DNA from: Apostichopus parvimensis | Taxonomy: Eukaryota > Echinodermata > Holothuroidea > Aspidochirotida > Stichopodidae | Assembly (NCBI GenBank): GCA_000934455.1 | Contig: KN882285.1 | Location: forward strand, 220,707-281,063 | DNA length: 60,357 nucleotides | Direction: 5' to 3' | Part shown: positions 21,184 to 33,654 of the stretch, in pieces | Position numbering within the stretch: position 1 is the first letter of the stretch | How the letters are laid out: every line of letters starts with the position of its first letter | The notes under the pieces: generated by a model | What the model saw: the letters and a program-made list of their open reading frames with translations, nothing else | Database searches by the model: none | What the model was told of the DNA's origin: nothing | Program-made: the position numbers and the translations under genes

Positions 21184-21797
21184 TTGGGGGGCATTGCCTC
21201 TGCAATTGAGGCCATCCATTCTGAACTCGTTAAAATACGAAAGCACTATTCCAGAATATTTGAGGAACACCGGAAAGAATTGGACGCTTTGAAGGCAGAT
21301 AACGCCTGCTTACAGCAAGATATAACATCGTTGAAAAAGTCACGTGATGAGCACACTCAGATGATAGATGAGCACGCCAATATGATCAACAAACAGGAAC
21401 GATTTTCACGCCGTAACAATATTCGAGTTGTTGGACTTAAATCTCTAAGGACGAAGATTGTAGAAAATTAGCTACCGATGAATTCGCCAATGCCGGAATC
21501 GCAAATTGTAAAATTGAGGAGGCCCATCGTGATGGCAGACATGTTCAAGGGCGTGAGCGTCACCTGCTGTTAAAAGTGTCTTTTTATCATGACAAAATAG
21601 CTATTCTCCGAAATGCTCGACAATCACTACAATCAGAGAAGTACTATATAATTGACGATTTAACAAAAATGGATTTAAAGGAAAAGAGAAGATGGACCGC
21701 GAATGTAAATGAGATGTTCCACCAGGGTATCAGATTACGCTTTAGCGGAGGTTGCTGGAGACAGGCGAACGGAAAACCTTTCGATTTGGAATGGTAG
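21184..21797 (+). pseudogene. LINE ORF1 (L1-type coiled-coil RNA-binding protein)
   Basis: Contains ELVKIRKHYSRIFEEHRKEL, a long coiled coil (DITSLKKSRDEHTQMIDEH), then QERFSRRNNIRVVGLK, the signature of the L1 ORF1 RNA-recognition segment. A frameshift near 21440 is followed by EEAHRDGRHVQGRERHLL and a C-terminal segment ending at TAG 21795. Upstream codons back to about 21045 are in the same frame but cross a TAA. The protein would coat LINE RNA; here it is broken. Confidence 0.75.
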
Positions 21798-22120
21798 AAG
21801 CCTCTGCCACCCACGGATTCGGCTCAGAATTGATCGAGGTTCATGTTAACTGTCTCCTGTTTGTCACCAATGTTCCTTTTTTGCGCCACAATATTGTGTC
21901 GTATTTTTTCAACGGTTCGTAGTGACAACATCGATTTGTTTCCTTCGATGCTTCGTTATTCCTATCCAGTTGGATTGACTTTTAATTTATTAACTTTTCA
22001 CCCTCCGTTTGAACTTTTCAACAGATACATCGTGTTTTCGAATATTTCATCCTGCGTGTTCTGCGTATACTATAATATTGAGCCGTACAACCTGAACACA
22101 GACATTTTTTCTGTCATTCA

Positions 22121-25100
22121 ATGGCCACCGATTTAAATTTTATCTCATTTAATGGAAGAGGGCTCAGGCAAGCAAGAAAACGGAGACAACTATTTGCGTA
22201 CCTCCACAGACGCAAATCGGACATAATCATCCTACAAGAAACACACAGCTGTCTTACCCATGAGAAATACTGGAAAATGGAATGGGGTGGAAGTATTTTA
22301 TTCGCGCATGGGACTACATGGGACTACAAACTCCAGGAGTTTGTATTCTTATTAATCCTAGTTTAACTTTTAATATTATCGGTACATTTATAATAATGGA
22401 TATTGAAGTTCATAATCGTATTTTTACCCTTGCATGTATTTATGCCCCTAATACTTACAATCCCACCTTTTTTTATGGACGCGTCTATTATCTTAAGCAG
22501 GTCTAATATCTTAAGCAGGTTTCAGGGTGATAACATTATATTTGCAGGGGATTTAAACTTAGTCTTCAACTTAGAGCTTCATAAAAAAAGGGGGGAACCC
22601 TAGAACCAATTTTAAAGCAAGGGAAAAGTGCTTTGATCTCATGGCCACTCATGATGTTGTTGATATTTGGAAAGAAAATCCCACTTCTTAAAAAAATTCA
22701 CTTGGAGTTACTGATGTTACTCCCGATTATTTCCTACTTTCTACACATACTTGTCATGCATTGTCAAACGTAATCTTCTCTCCCGGTATTCAGTCAGACC
22801 ATTGTTTTATTTGTCTTACTTTTGCGACTTTTTCTTTAAGTAGAGATCCGGGATGTTGGAAACTAAACAATTCACTACTCAATGACCCCAACTATATCTC
22901 CCTTATCAACGATCTTATTCATGATGAAGTTTCAAACAATATGCGTAGCGACGCTTCGGATCGTTGGGAATTGTTCAAATTGAAAATCCGTTCAGCCAGT
23001 ATTAAGTATTCTAAGCGGAGGGCTAAAGAACGTAGGAGCAAAGAAAGAGAGCTTATTGATAGAATTGCTGTTCTTCAGCAAAAGCTTTATACAGCCGAGT
23101 CTTCAGAAATTCGCTCTCAACTTAAAGCTGCTCGATGTGAACTCCTTTCTTAGTACATTTACAAGCTCCAGGGTACAATAATTAGATCGCGAGCAAAGTG
23201 GGTGGAAGAAGGAGAAAAAAATACAAAATATTTCCTAAATTTATAAAAGAGAAACAAATCCCTAAATTCTATTCATAAACTTCAAAGCGGTGATGGTCAA
23301 CTCCTCTCTGATAACAATGATATCCTTCTCGAGATGAAACATTATTACAAGACCCTCTATAGTTCCAGTGAGTGCTTTGCTAGTGATGTCTAGTGATGGT
23401 GTTTCCGCTAATTTGTATAAAACATTTTGGCATTTAATAGGACAACTAGTGGTAACCAAGGTTTTGAAAAAGGCAAGCTTACTGCTGAGCAATCTAGAGG
23501 CGTGGTAACATTGATCTTAAAAACCTAACAAAGATTCCATTTCTTTAAATAATTATCGCACAATCACCCTTTTAAACACCGACTATAAGATCGGTGCAAA
23601 AGCGATTGCCTCTAGATTAAAACTGGTTATTCCAAAACTTATTGGGCCGCAGCAAATGTGTTTGCTCCAAAATAGATTTATAGGAGAAAATATCAGATTC
23701 GTTTTAGACCTTTTAGGTTATACATCTAGCCATAATATCCCCGGTTTTTTGTTTCTATTCGATTTTGAAAAAGCGTTTGACAAACTGGAATGGAACTTTA
23801 TTGACAGCACAGTCTCCTACTTCCAGTTTAACCCGGTAGCTTTAAAAAATGGGTCAAAGTCTTCTATAACAATAGTAATGCATGTGTTTGCAATCATGGT
23901 CACTCTACAGGTTACTTCCCAGTTCAAAGAGGGGTCAGGCAAGGTTGCCCCCTGAGTCCGTACTTTTTTATTCTATTTGCTGAGAGTTTGGCTTTAAGGA
24001 TTCCGAATAATAATTTCATTAAAGGTATCACTATTTACAAGAGGGAAGTCAAAATTATGCAATATGCCGACGACACGACGTTTTTCGTTGATGGTAGCAG
24101 AGAATCTATTGACGAGAATCTGCGTATCCCCAATATACTGAAATTTGCGTCTGGTCTATCAATTAATTTATTAAAGTCAAACTTATTCCCATTAGGCCCG
24201 TTCATTACTCGTACTCCACATTTTGTAAACAACCTCAATGTTAATGTCACTCAGGGTCCAGGTTAACTTGTTAGGTATTTCGTTTACGAGTGATCGTAAT
24301 GACTTGTTTCGCTTGAACTACGTTGCTAAGCTATCCAGACTTAAACATTGCCTTAATTTGTGGTCATCTAGGGATCTGACCCATATAGGACGTAATGTAA
24401 TTGTCAAGACTTTTGCTCTGTCCCAACTAGTATTTCTCTTTCTAGTTTTGCCAAACCCTCCTAGAGAGAGTTCATTAAGGATCTAGAAAAAGTCATCTTT
24501 GACTTTATCTGGTCGGGTAACCCCGAAAAAATCAAACGTGCGGTTATAATTAATCCGATTAGCGACGGAGGGCTAAAGGTTACCCATGTCCCAAGTTTCA
24601 TAAATAGTTTAAAGTGTACATGGATTAGAAGATATTGTAATGATAATAAAGGCCCTTGGAAGATCTTTTTTGATATGCACTTGAACTCTTACGGCAAGAA
24701 TTTGATTTTTCAGAGTAACTGTTCTAAGAACGATGTAATCAATATAAAAAATTCTTTTGTGAGGCAAATTGTTTGTGCCTGGTTCGAAATTTCCTTTAGC
24801 CCCCCAAAGAAAAGTTTTGGCAACCAAATGATCAGGAACAACTCATTCATTCGCATTAACAACAGTACTACAATGTAACAACAGTACTATAATGTATGGT
24901 CATTTGTTTGATAAAAAGTTCGTAAGTGATCTCTTTGACAACGCGAGTAAGCCTCTAACGTGCGATCGCTTTAAAGCTAAATTCCATATAAATTCTTTGC
25001 CATTTACTATTACTGGGGTTTAATCAGTTGTATCCCAAAGGAGTGGAGAAGGTCAAGTTGCCAAAGAAACGACTCTTCCAATGTTAATATTGACTGGTAC

Positions 25101-25738
25101 AATAATGTAATACGGGCCAGCTCTATTATCTCAATTAATTTACAAATACCACTTACGTAATATTTCTAATGTCCCAACTGCCTTAAAGAAATGGAATATA
25201 AGTTTTAGGGAGCTAACAGACAGTGACTGGAGTCGCATCTTTAGCATGCCTCGGTTCACTGTGTCCGAAGCTAAGCTACAGTATTTCCAATTAAGTTCTT
25301 ACATAGAATCACTGCAACCAATAAACTCCTTACCTTGATGGGTAAAGTAGATTCTATTTTATGCTCCTTTTGTAACGTCGAAATGGAAAGTTTAGAACAC
25401 TTCTTTTGGGAGTGTCGCTTCACCGCTTCTTTTATTTTAGACTTAGAAATGCGTTTTCTAGAGAAACAGTTGTTCTTCTCAAAAGAAGACATTTTTGGGG
25501 CTGGGGTACAGGTGCTAAACACCCATACAATTGTCTTATTCTACACATGGAGTATTATATATATGATTGCAGACTAAATAGTCGCGTACCAGATATAAAT
25601 GAGTTTTTCGTTAAGTTCAAGTTTGCAACTAGTATCGAACGTTTTAATAATTTCAGATTGTCTAGATCTAGGAAAAACCGTGTTAACTTCTCTGATTCGC
25701 TACAAGCTTTTGCTCCATGCCAAGGTCTATTCCAGTAA
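22121..25738 (+). pseudogene. LINE ORF2 (endonuclease / reverse transcriptase)
   Basis: Starts MATDLNFISFNGRGLRQARK. Endonuclease pieces: IIILQETHS, ACIYAPNTYNP, IIFAGDLNLVFN, IQSDHCF. Reverse transcriptase pieces: NNYRTITLLNTDYKI, FLFLFDFEKAFDKLEW, GVRQGCPLSPYFFILFAE, MQYADDTTFF (catalytic YADD). A C-terminal zinc-type segment reads LCSFCNVEMESLEHFFWEC. The FDFEKAFD and C-terminal CxxC...H...C pattern point to the L1/Tx1 group. At least eight frameshifts or stops are needed to read through it. The endonuclease and RT catalytic residues survive in pieces, so the element was once complete. Confidence 0.85.
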
Positions 25739-25945
25739 TGTTTAAACGATTTGTTATCCATATACCCAAATTATATGCTTGTCATCGGCTCCGGTTATTA
25801 GTTGTGTTTGTTTTTCTGTCAGAACACTGCCAGGTGCAGGTGAACTGTAATTGTAAATATGCGAATCATTGTATCTGTTACTTAAGAATCACTGTAAATA
25901 TTACATGCAATCTGAATAAACGGAGGAAAAAGAATTGTTTTTTTT

Positions 25946-26568
25946 TATAAATCCAGTAGATAATTTCCTCTGAAAAAACCTAAATATAACTTTATGTTTT
26001 CAAAAACAAAACTGCTAAAACTGTGTACCAAGCGAGACCAACTGCTTTGGCTATCGTGACATTCACTCGGGCAAATAACTTTTTGATGGAACACAAGATT
26101 TCAATACAATCATTTGAAACTCTGCTTTCAGTAAGAATGATGTGCGGCGTTGGCTAGTGTTCTACAGAGCACCACCCAAGGTGATAAGTTTGAAACTTGG
26201 CCTTGGTATTTGTAATGAGTTTCTAAAAAATCACAAAGGATAGGAGCTAGGATAATTCAAAAGTAAAGTTTAATTTCACACCTTTTCACATGTTTTGCAT
26301 ATTGATATGTCACAGTATAATATTCTACTCACATCGTTTGCATATTGATCTCTCACAGTATAATACTCTTTTACAATTTCAACAAGAAGCTGCCCATCAG
26401 TGCTCCTCTCTGACTGAAGTTAAGTGAGTGCCCCTGTCCTTTCCCTTAATTGTAATATTGTTTACCACCATGGTCCATCCTAAACCCACTCTCCCCCCCC
26501 CCCCCCCCCCCCCAACATTCAACAATATGCAATGGCAATGCCGATGTAATTTCTTTACTGCTCGAAAC

Positions 26569-26608
<40 letters not shown>

Positions 26609-27487
26609 TTAGATATATTGGCAGCTTCACCAATTGAGCTTATGCAATAACATTATATGTTCACAGATATCTGCGCAAGCGTTCCAAATGCTATGTTATC
26701 AATTCAGGTTATGTAAAGAACAGCAACTTTTTTGGTCAGTTCTCATACCATGCAACAATAGTATCAAAACGTAGAGGCCCACATAGTATGTGAGAGACTT
26801 AGTCCCTCGTTGTCATCATTCAGGATTTTTGTTTTCTTTTTAGCTCCCGTGTAGAAGCTAAAGGAGTGTTGCAGTCCTTCTGTGTATCATTCCATGCTTT
26901 AAATCAATCTTTATAAAACTCATCGTACCCTCATTAATGATATGAAGTTATAGCACCATTGTTATGTCAACTTCACTGTTTACCAAGTAGTAAATGAACT
27001 ATTTTAATTTTAGCCATTACTAATGACACTCAAAGCACCTTGTTCCTATTTACATTAATGAATTATGTATTCTCCTCCTTGTTTAATGTTCAGCTATGCT
27101 TCTTCAAGCAGCACTGACTTATTAATCTGGCCAGGACATGCCAGTCTAAGTTGAAAGTGTATCTTTTTTGGCAAAATGTTTTCTGCACATTCCCCTCATC
27201 TTTTAAGTAATTATCAGTGATTAGCAGTGGAAGCATGGTTCTTATATTGTTGTTCAAAAATACAAACTATGTAGTTTTATTTAAAAACAACAAAGCTTGT
27301 GATGTACAACAAAGAGAATTGGACAGTTCTTTGGTTGATAGTAAGTACAGGTATCATCCATGCCATTCCATCCAAATTTTGCATACATTCTTGGCATGGT
27401 AAAGGAGATATTGGAAGAAGCTATTATGATTAATAATTTCCAACTTCAGTTGATCAGTTTTTTGTTGAATTTCATTCCGGTAGAAAG
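25946..27487. other. Intron-like sequence with poly-C tracts
   Basis: No coding signal except the exon candidate that follows at 27488. It contains the homopolymer tracts described separately and a repeated TTTGCATATTGAT-TCACAGTATAAT word (26298-26360). Confidence 0.45.
26493..26605. repeat. Two long poly-C tracts
   Basis: About 21 C at 26493-26513 and about 36 C at 26570-26605, separated by 56 bases of ordinary sequence. The length is unlikely to be exact in a draft assembly. Proline or glycine runs in open frames across it are artefacts. Confidence 0.9.
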
Positions 27488-27645
27488 CTATGAAATCTTC
27501 CCAACCCATTGTTTTGCTGCAAAAGGTAAAAGCAGTTACTCAGAAGGTTGATGAAGCTCTCGCTTCCAGTAGTAATCCTTCCATGGGAATAGGAACCAGA
27601 CCTAAGTCAAACTTCAATTTAAGTAATGATATATCATGGACATGA
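27488..27645 (+). CDS. Last exon candidate of the SET-copy-1 gene
   Basis: Acceptor GTAGAAAG, phase 1, which fits the exon at 20764-20811. Encodes MKSSQPIVLLQKVKAVTQKV, then DEALASSSNPSMGIGTRPKS and a short tail to TGA at 27643. No domain recognised; a Lys/Val helix followed by a Ser/Asn-rich tail. The phase match over a 6.7-kb intron holding a LINE gives moderate support. Confidence 0.4.
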
Positions 27646-29530
27646 TATATTTAATTTGTATTATGTAAATTTGAAACCATGAAAAAAATTATTTTATTCC
27701 TTAGTCATAGTGGTATGTGTAGCAGATATTGTTGTGAAGAAGAAGTGTAAATTATTCTTGTATTAAGAACATTTTACAGCTTGTGCAGGACTCATGTAAT
27801 GTTTACAAATGTGTTGATAACTGCAAGCTAGATAGATAAAGTTTTGATTATCTTCAATTGGCTTAGTTTTTGTCATCTCACCCAGACTATTGGAGTAAAT
27901 ATGTTGAGCTGAATATCAATTTAATTCGTTTGATTGTGTGGATACAACTGTTAAGTCTACATTTATCTATAAATTGCTCAACACAACAAATTTCCCTTCC
28001 AAAACATGAATGTGTGACTTTTAATATTAACCAATCTTTTCTCATCCTGTACTCTTTTGAATTTATCTGGAAACCTATTTCATAAAGTATGATAACGGGT
28101 TAGGAAGTATAAACCAATAGAATATCAACGATTTTAACCTATATCGGGTACTTTACTGGTAAGCCACATTTACTTTATAATCGAAAATGTATTGGCGTAA
28201 TACATTTCACTGTTGCCTGGTATTTTTCTCTCTGTTAATGTATAACTTTCAGACACATTGTAAAATAATTGTTCTGAAACATAACTGGAACTTTCTTTGT
28301 TCAATAATTTCTTGAAAGTACTCTTTAAAAGGAAAATAAATGTTTAAAATATCCCAACATTTTGTTTTATCTGTTTTGTTTGCGTTTGTTTTGTTTTAAC
28401 AATCATGAAGTTTAATAAGGTATTATTATATTATTTTTTTAATACTTAAATAGGATAAAGCAAAGTTCAAAATAATAATTAAAGCAATGAGTGCATTGTT
28501 CGCACCTCTCATAGGGCTGTCAGCACCGAACCCTACATGAAGGACGCCCCCAAATTTTCTCATCCCAAATCTCATCCCGCCTCCGCCTCCAAAAGGGGTG
28601 CGAAAAGGGCATACTATAATACTTACTTTACCTCTAAAGGGGGTCTCCTTTGTTAAAGGAGGGATGACCACATCCTCCTATCAAACAGTTACTTAATAAT
28701 TCAATGTTTTAAAAAGCTCTGAACGGCAGTGATGCACCACTCATTTACTGACTTCTGAGAGCAAGGCATGCCCAACTTAGGACCATTTTTAGTGAGACTG
28801 AAGATATGTAGCACACTTATAAAGCATTGGTTAATTAGACAACTTGGAGTGCTGGTACACATATTAAAATGTGTCTTCATCAGTCATATATTACTCTTTT
28901 CATGTTTAGTTTCATATTTCATCTACAACCCTATGTTGATATTGTGTGGTACATTATATAATAAAATTGTATTATATATCACCTACTGTGATGTCGAAGG
29001 CAGTAGCCCAGGTTGAGAAGACTTCCCAATCATTCTAATTGTCTGTTGTAACTGTCCGCTCTATGACTAATAGGTTAAAATGTACCTTTGGTGACCTTAA
29101 CCTTTTCATCCGAATTGTGGGATGCTGAGCTGGGTTATTTAGAAATTATTGGTTATCTGTATTTACATTGGTGCTTAATGAATTTGTGCTTGATCCATTT
29201 GTTCGTAATGTTAATTATTATTGTAAGCCCTTTCATTTTAATTGCCATTCTAGACAGGCTGCCAATAAGTACAGTCTGAGGCTTTTGTTCTTAAGATAGT
29301 TATATAATATCGCCATTCTTTGAATATGATCCAAAACATATTGTCGGGCTAGGACTTTTGTTTCACCTGTGATATTCCCTGTGTATTATGTGTGTATAGA
29401 TAACTGATATTTGAATTGAAGGCTGCATATACAGTGTATATGTACTTATGTAGTAGATCTAGTGCTGTAGCCAATTTGTTCATTTATTTTACTGGCTTTG
29501 TTTCTTTTATATTTGCCCCTCTGTATATAG
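27646..29530. other. Gene-poor stretch
   Basis: AT-rich, with only short unsupported open frames. I see no exon with good edges and no recognised element. Confidence 0.4.
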
Positions 29531-31005
29531 GGTAGACTGGGGTAAAAAGCCTACCTGGGGTAAAAAGCCTCCCTGCGCTTTTGGCTGAATGGGATGTCAT
29601 AATAGCTACCTGCTGCCCTCATCAATAAAGACTCCTCGCACACATGATTTTCCAACTGCTGGTAAGTTTTATGGCAAACTTTCACTTTTGCAGGTATTTC
29701 TTATAAAATTTGGGGTTAGAACATGAGTCATAACAGGCCCAGGGGACCATACAATATACATGTATGTGTTTTGTTTGTCTGATTATTTGGATTACCGAGG
29801 ATTTCCATTGCTAGTTTTGTATTCCTCACGTAGACCAGCCATGACTGCACTAATCTAGAAATGGTTCCCATTGGCGCATAAGGCCTACTGTGCATTTGGG
29901 TAAAAAGCCCCCCAGGCTCTTTACCCCAGTGGAGGCGTTTTACCCCGAGAGCATAGGCCCTGTACAAACGCTATGTATTAATGCATAATCTTTATAGGGT
30001 TTCTCCTTTCTTCACATACAGAGTTATCAAGATGCCGCGTACGTACAAACGTAAAATAGAACGAGCCTCCTATACACGAGAGGACTTACAGAGGGCACTT
30101 GCGGCTATCGCTGAAGTGCCGCTTTAAAGTCAACCGCAAAGGCGTATGGTATGTCACCAAGGACACTTCGGCGACATAGGGATGGAAGGGTTGCTAAGCC
30201 AGGGTCGGTCGTTTTGGGAAGATTCCGGCCAGATATAAATAAGACATATGAGGCTGATCTTGTGGCAAAGATTCAGGATATGGAGAAGGCTTTATTTGGT
30301 CTAACGACGAAAGATGTCCACCGACTAGCCTATGATTTTGCTAATCAAATGGGGATAAAACATCGCTTCAACACAGACAACAAAATGGCTGGTTACGATT
30401 GGCTGAGCGGCTTCATGTCACGACACCCAGAGCTGGCAATCCGTAAACCGGAAGCGATGAACATTGCTAGAGCGGTTAGCTTTAACAGGCCACAAGTTGA
30501 GAAGTTTTTTGACGTCTACAGAGGTGTTCTGACTAGCCACGAGTACAGCGCTGCACGGATTTGGAACATGGATGAAACCGGGGTGTCAAATGTTCAGAAG
30601 CCTGGGAAGACTATTGCCACGAAATGGGCACGGGAAGTCGGGGAAATGACCAGCGGCGAAAGGGGAAAACCGTCACTGTTATCTGCGGTACCAATGCCGT
30701 TGGAATTTACATTCCTCCCATGTTCATTTTTCACAGAAAGCACATGGTGGACACCTTAATGAATAAGTTAATAAATAGCTGGAGCCATCGGCCATTGCAA
30801 TGAGAGTGGCTGAATCGATGAAGAGAGCTTCTTGAAATGGCTGCGACATTTATGCGAGATTGCAAAGCCATCTGTAGAGGAGAAACATGTGCTAATCCTA
30901 GATGGTCACCATAGCCACAAAACCCTGGCAGCTGTGGAGTTTGCTCGCGCAAATGGGATTGTCATGAGAAACGTCACCGGTGATATCACCAGTTCTCCAT
31001 CGATT
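29531..31005 (+). mobile_element. Pogo-type (Tc1/mariner) transposon, 3' end lost
   Basis: Begins TAGACTGGGGTAAAAAGCC, immediately followed by a second GGGGTAAAAAGCC; further GGTAAAAAGCC and TTTACCCC words lie at 29899-29945. The transposase starts about 500 bases in. The sequence changes into an unrelated RT fragment near 31,005, so no right terminus exists here. Confidence 0.65.
30031..31000 (+). pseudogene. Pogo-type transposase (broken and truncated)
   Basis: Pieces: MPRTYKRKIERASYTREDLQ; AKAYGMSPRTLRRHRDGRVA; the CENP-B-type helix-turn-helix (TTKDVHRLAYDFANQMGIKH to GYDWLSGFMSRHPELAIRKP); the DDE domain with IWNMDETGVSNVQKPGKTIA (first Asp), TSGERGK, then in another frame TVICGTNAVGIYIPPMFIFH, and LKWLRHLCEIAKPSVEEKHV / LILDGHHSHKT (second Asp). 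The sequence stops matching after about residue GIVMRN, so the third catalytic residue is missing. Frameshifts lie near 30,115 and 30,665, with stops near 30,760-30,815. Confidence 0.8.
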
Positions 31006-31218
31006 ATTTGTTTGTTCATTAAAGACAGGAAAGCTCCCAGTGAAGTGGAGGTGTGCCAATATTACCCCCATTCTATTATTTAGGTATTGGAAAAATTATT
31101 TTAAATGCAATTTTTAAATTTGTGCAATCATATTTTCTGATGAATAGAGTTCAACATGGGTTTGTGCCCCGTCACTCGTGCAATACTCTGTTGTGTAATA
31201 TCGGTACAAATCGATGAT
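31005..31218 (+). pseudogene. Non-LTR reverse transcriptase fragment
   Basis: Contains KDRKAPSEVEVCQYYPHSII, then after a stop and one-base shift IGKIILNAIFKFVQ and NRVQHGFVPRHSCNTLL. The order (KxPxxVxxYRPIS, then LEKII, then QHGFxPxxSC) is the finger/palm start of a Jockey/CR1-like non-LTR RT. Only about 70 codons are present. It is fused to the pogo remnant on the left and to a DDE-transposase remnant on the right. Confidence 0.65.
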
Positions 31219-31224
31219 CCCCTT

Positions 31225-32900
31225 CATGGATGGTTCATGCTGCAACAAGGATTTGGGTATACCTCAAGTTGAACGTCATTACTTTGGCTCCTCACATGGT
31301 AAAAACCCTGTGATGGTGAGGGAGGGGTTGTGAAGAATGCTGCATCTCGAGCAGTCAAATCAGAATCCGATATAGTCATCAGCGATGCACAGTCCTTGTT
31401 CACATTCTGCGCAGACAGACTCACAAAGGAAGCTGTCGACGCAGATGGCAAATGCAACCATGCTCGTCGTGTCTTCTTCTACGTTGGGGCAGATGACATC
31501 GAACGTTACAGGCCGTCAAGACTACATGTATGTGATTTGCCAGGAACGCGTCGGATTCATTCAGCATGTGGAATCAGTCCAAAGAGGTTGAATGTACGAA
31601 GGCTGTCGTGCTTCTGTCAGGGATGTAATTCCTCCAGTGGAGAATGTCTGAACAGCTCCTATGTGGACAATTTGACAGCAAAGGGTTTTCATCAGGAACA
31701 ATGACAAGAAGTATCTGCTTCAATACAAACTTTATTGAAAATAATATATTTCAATAACATAGGTCAGTTAAACTATGTAATGTGTTGTAAATATATTTTT
31801 AATTTGTTATGCACTCTGAAGGAGCTAGATATGACATAGAAGAGAGCACTCTGGACTAAATCTAAGGTAGGAAGTCTTGGTCATCGTCAAGAAAGGAAGA
31901 AAGGAAGAAGTAGTGGTGGGGAAAGTATTATATCGTATTATATCTTGAGTATGACATTTCATTTATTTCAGATATCAGTGATGATCTGCCACCTCTGCTA
32001 GTCACAGATTTGGACATATCAGAGGTATTCAAGCTAATGATGACAGATGATCAGATGATGTGCCGTGTGAATGAGTCCACCAGTGACCCCCATCCTCACC
32101 ATCTTCATCAAACTATGCAGACTATGTTGCTGCAACCATTTCAACCGCTGTCACTCAAGAACTGTAAGTGAAAAAAAGTTTAATAATATACAAATAATTA
32201 ATGTGTTGAGTGTGATGGTAACAAATATTTCATGAATTGAAAGATTAAACTTTATATTCAACAAGTTGACTCGTAGATTTGTGTCCTTGCTCTGGAACAC
32301 ACCTGCATACCTGGGCATGGACACTTATCTGGATTGCCTCACTCCACTCAAGTAAAAAGTGTACTGCAGGTACCCACTGCTGTAACATACTGATGATCCT
32401 TCTGATATTCTTACTGCCGACATGTGTGACCCATACCAGTTATCTGTATACCAATGACCAGTAGGGTGTACCATGTTTCTGAAGCCTCAAATGCAGTGTG
32501 TTACTGTAATATATCTGCAAATTGTGGAGTTTCCAACTTTCCATAAATATTCTGTTTTGTTTTTCTCCCATTTTGCAGTAATGGCTCAGAACACCCATCA
32601 ACCTCTAACGACATCGCTGCACCACTAGGTTCAATCAGCATAGAAGAGTACTGTACTACGCTGTGTACTACGATTGTGACTACTACACAGGGCGTGTAAT
32701 CGGGAGGGATGGCGACAAGTTGAAATTAAAATTCATCCTTTGCCACCGTCTATATTCAGCCGCATATTATGACTGGCCAAAGATACCGGACATTGAATGG
32801 ATTCATAAGCGGTATATTATCGATGGTCCACTCAAACTGAGTGAGTTTATGGGTCACCGACTTGTTATGCCATCTAGAGTAAAGTTCATACAAATGATAT
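31225..32900 (+). pseudogene. Decayed copy of the unclassified DDE-type transposase
   Basis: Pieces homologous to the 47.5-51.7 kb gene: RHYFGSSHGKNP, then with one base restored an HGKNPCDGEGGVVK reading; FFYVGADDIERYRPSRLHVC; LPGTRRIHSACGI; RLSCFCQGC. Two exon-like segments follow: 31972-32163 (contains SNYADYVAATISTAVTQEL) and 32579 onwards, which after a frameshift reads VYYDCDYYTGRVIGRDGDKL and KLKFILCHRLYSAAYYDWPK. The last is a small beta-barrel-like C-terminal domain, as in other members of this family. Its N-terminal two thirds are missing. Confidence 0.65.
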
Positions 32901-33384
32901 TAACCTTCATTTTGACAGTGCATGTCATTCTATGAATAACTGCCCTGGCTGCTGAACATAGCCTTGGCTACTAAGAAAGACAAATGATTGAACAGAAAGC
33001 AGAAAATATGGAGTACAAGCATTGTGTTGTCCGCAAAACTCACCTAAACTCCCAGTATTTGAATCTCACCTTTCCATTATATATATTCCATATATTTATT
33101 GCTTCGTCTGATTGACCATTTTGTGACAAATTTATGCCTTGATTTAAACTACACTGATTAGGCAGGCTCTGAAGCTGAGAAGTGATATTTATTGTTGAAG
33201 TATTTTTAACATGATGCAAATTTATCATTTCCATTCCATTAGTGCCATTAAATTTATTGGGGCCCGGGGGTATAAACTTGAATAAGAGGGGCATCACAGA
33301 TTACACGTTCATGAAACTGAATAAAGTTTTCAGGCTATTAGAAGTTGCTGGCTTCATGAAGTCAATGTCAAGTTGTCTTTAATT

Positions 33385-33654
33385 ATGCCAGAACTGAAGA
33401 AATTATTTCGCGTAGCACTGTTACTATGTTTTATGCTTATTTCCTGCTTATTGTGCATGCAATGTACTCCAATGGTGTGCCTTACCGGCACACAACCTAA
33501 ATCATGGCAGCAATACATCAATAACCAATTTACAATGACCCCAGAGAATATGACGGATTCGCTTCGATATACAAATGTCTGTCCAACAATTAGTGTTTCA
33601 AACATTACGGATGACCATTGCTCCATTCATGGAGAGATTATATTTGTTCCCTAA
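33385..33654 (+). CDS. Small ORF with hydrophobic N terminus
   Basis: MPELKKLFRVALLLCFMLIS (start at 33385, with another ATG 12 bases upstream in frame) is a basic then hydrophobic N terminus typical of a signal anchor. It is followed by a polar domain with N-x-T/S sites (PENMTD, VSNITD) and three spaced Cys. Stop at 33652. It could be the first exon of a secreted or Golgi type II membrane protein, or a retrogene fragment. I do not recognise the family. Confidence 0.3.
   Translation: MPELKKLFRVALLLCFMLISCLLCMQCTPMVCLTGTQPKSWQQYINNQFTMTPENMTDSLRYTNVCPTISVSNITDDHCSIHGEIIFVP

Larger units (their letters stand above)
21040..25945 (+). mobile_element. L1/Tx1-type LINE, nearly full length, dead
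   Basis: Two ORFs in the usual order: ORF1 coiled-coil protein (21184-21797) and ORF2 endonuclease plus reverse transcriptase (22121-25738). An AATAAA (25914) and a poor A-rich end follow. Many frameshifts and stops disable it. It lies in the intron between candidate exons 20764-20811 and 27488-27645, in the sense direction. I could not define target duplications. Confidence 0.85.

Noticed and set aside
26397-26637. Proline-rich and glycine-rich proteins on the two strands
   Set aside because: They are translations of the poly-C tracts.
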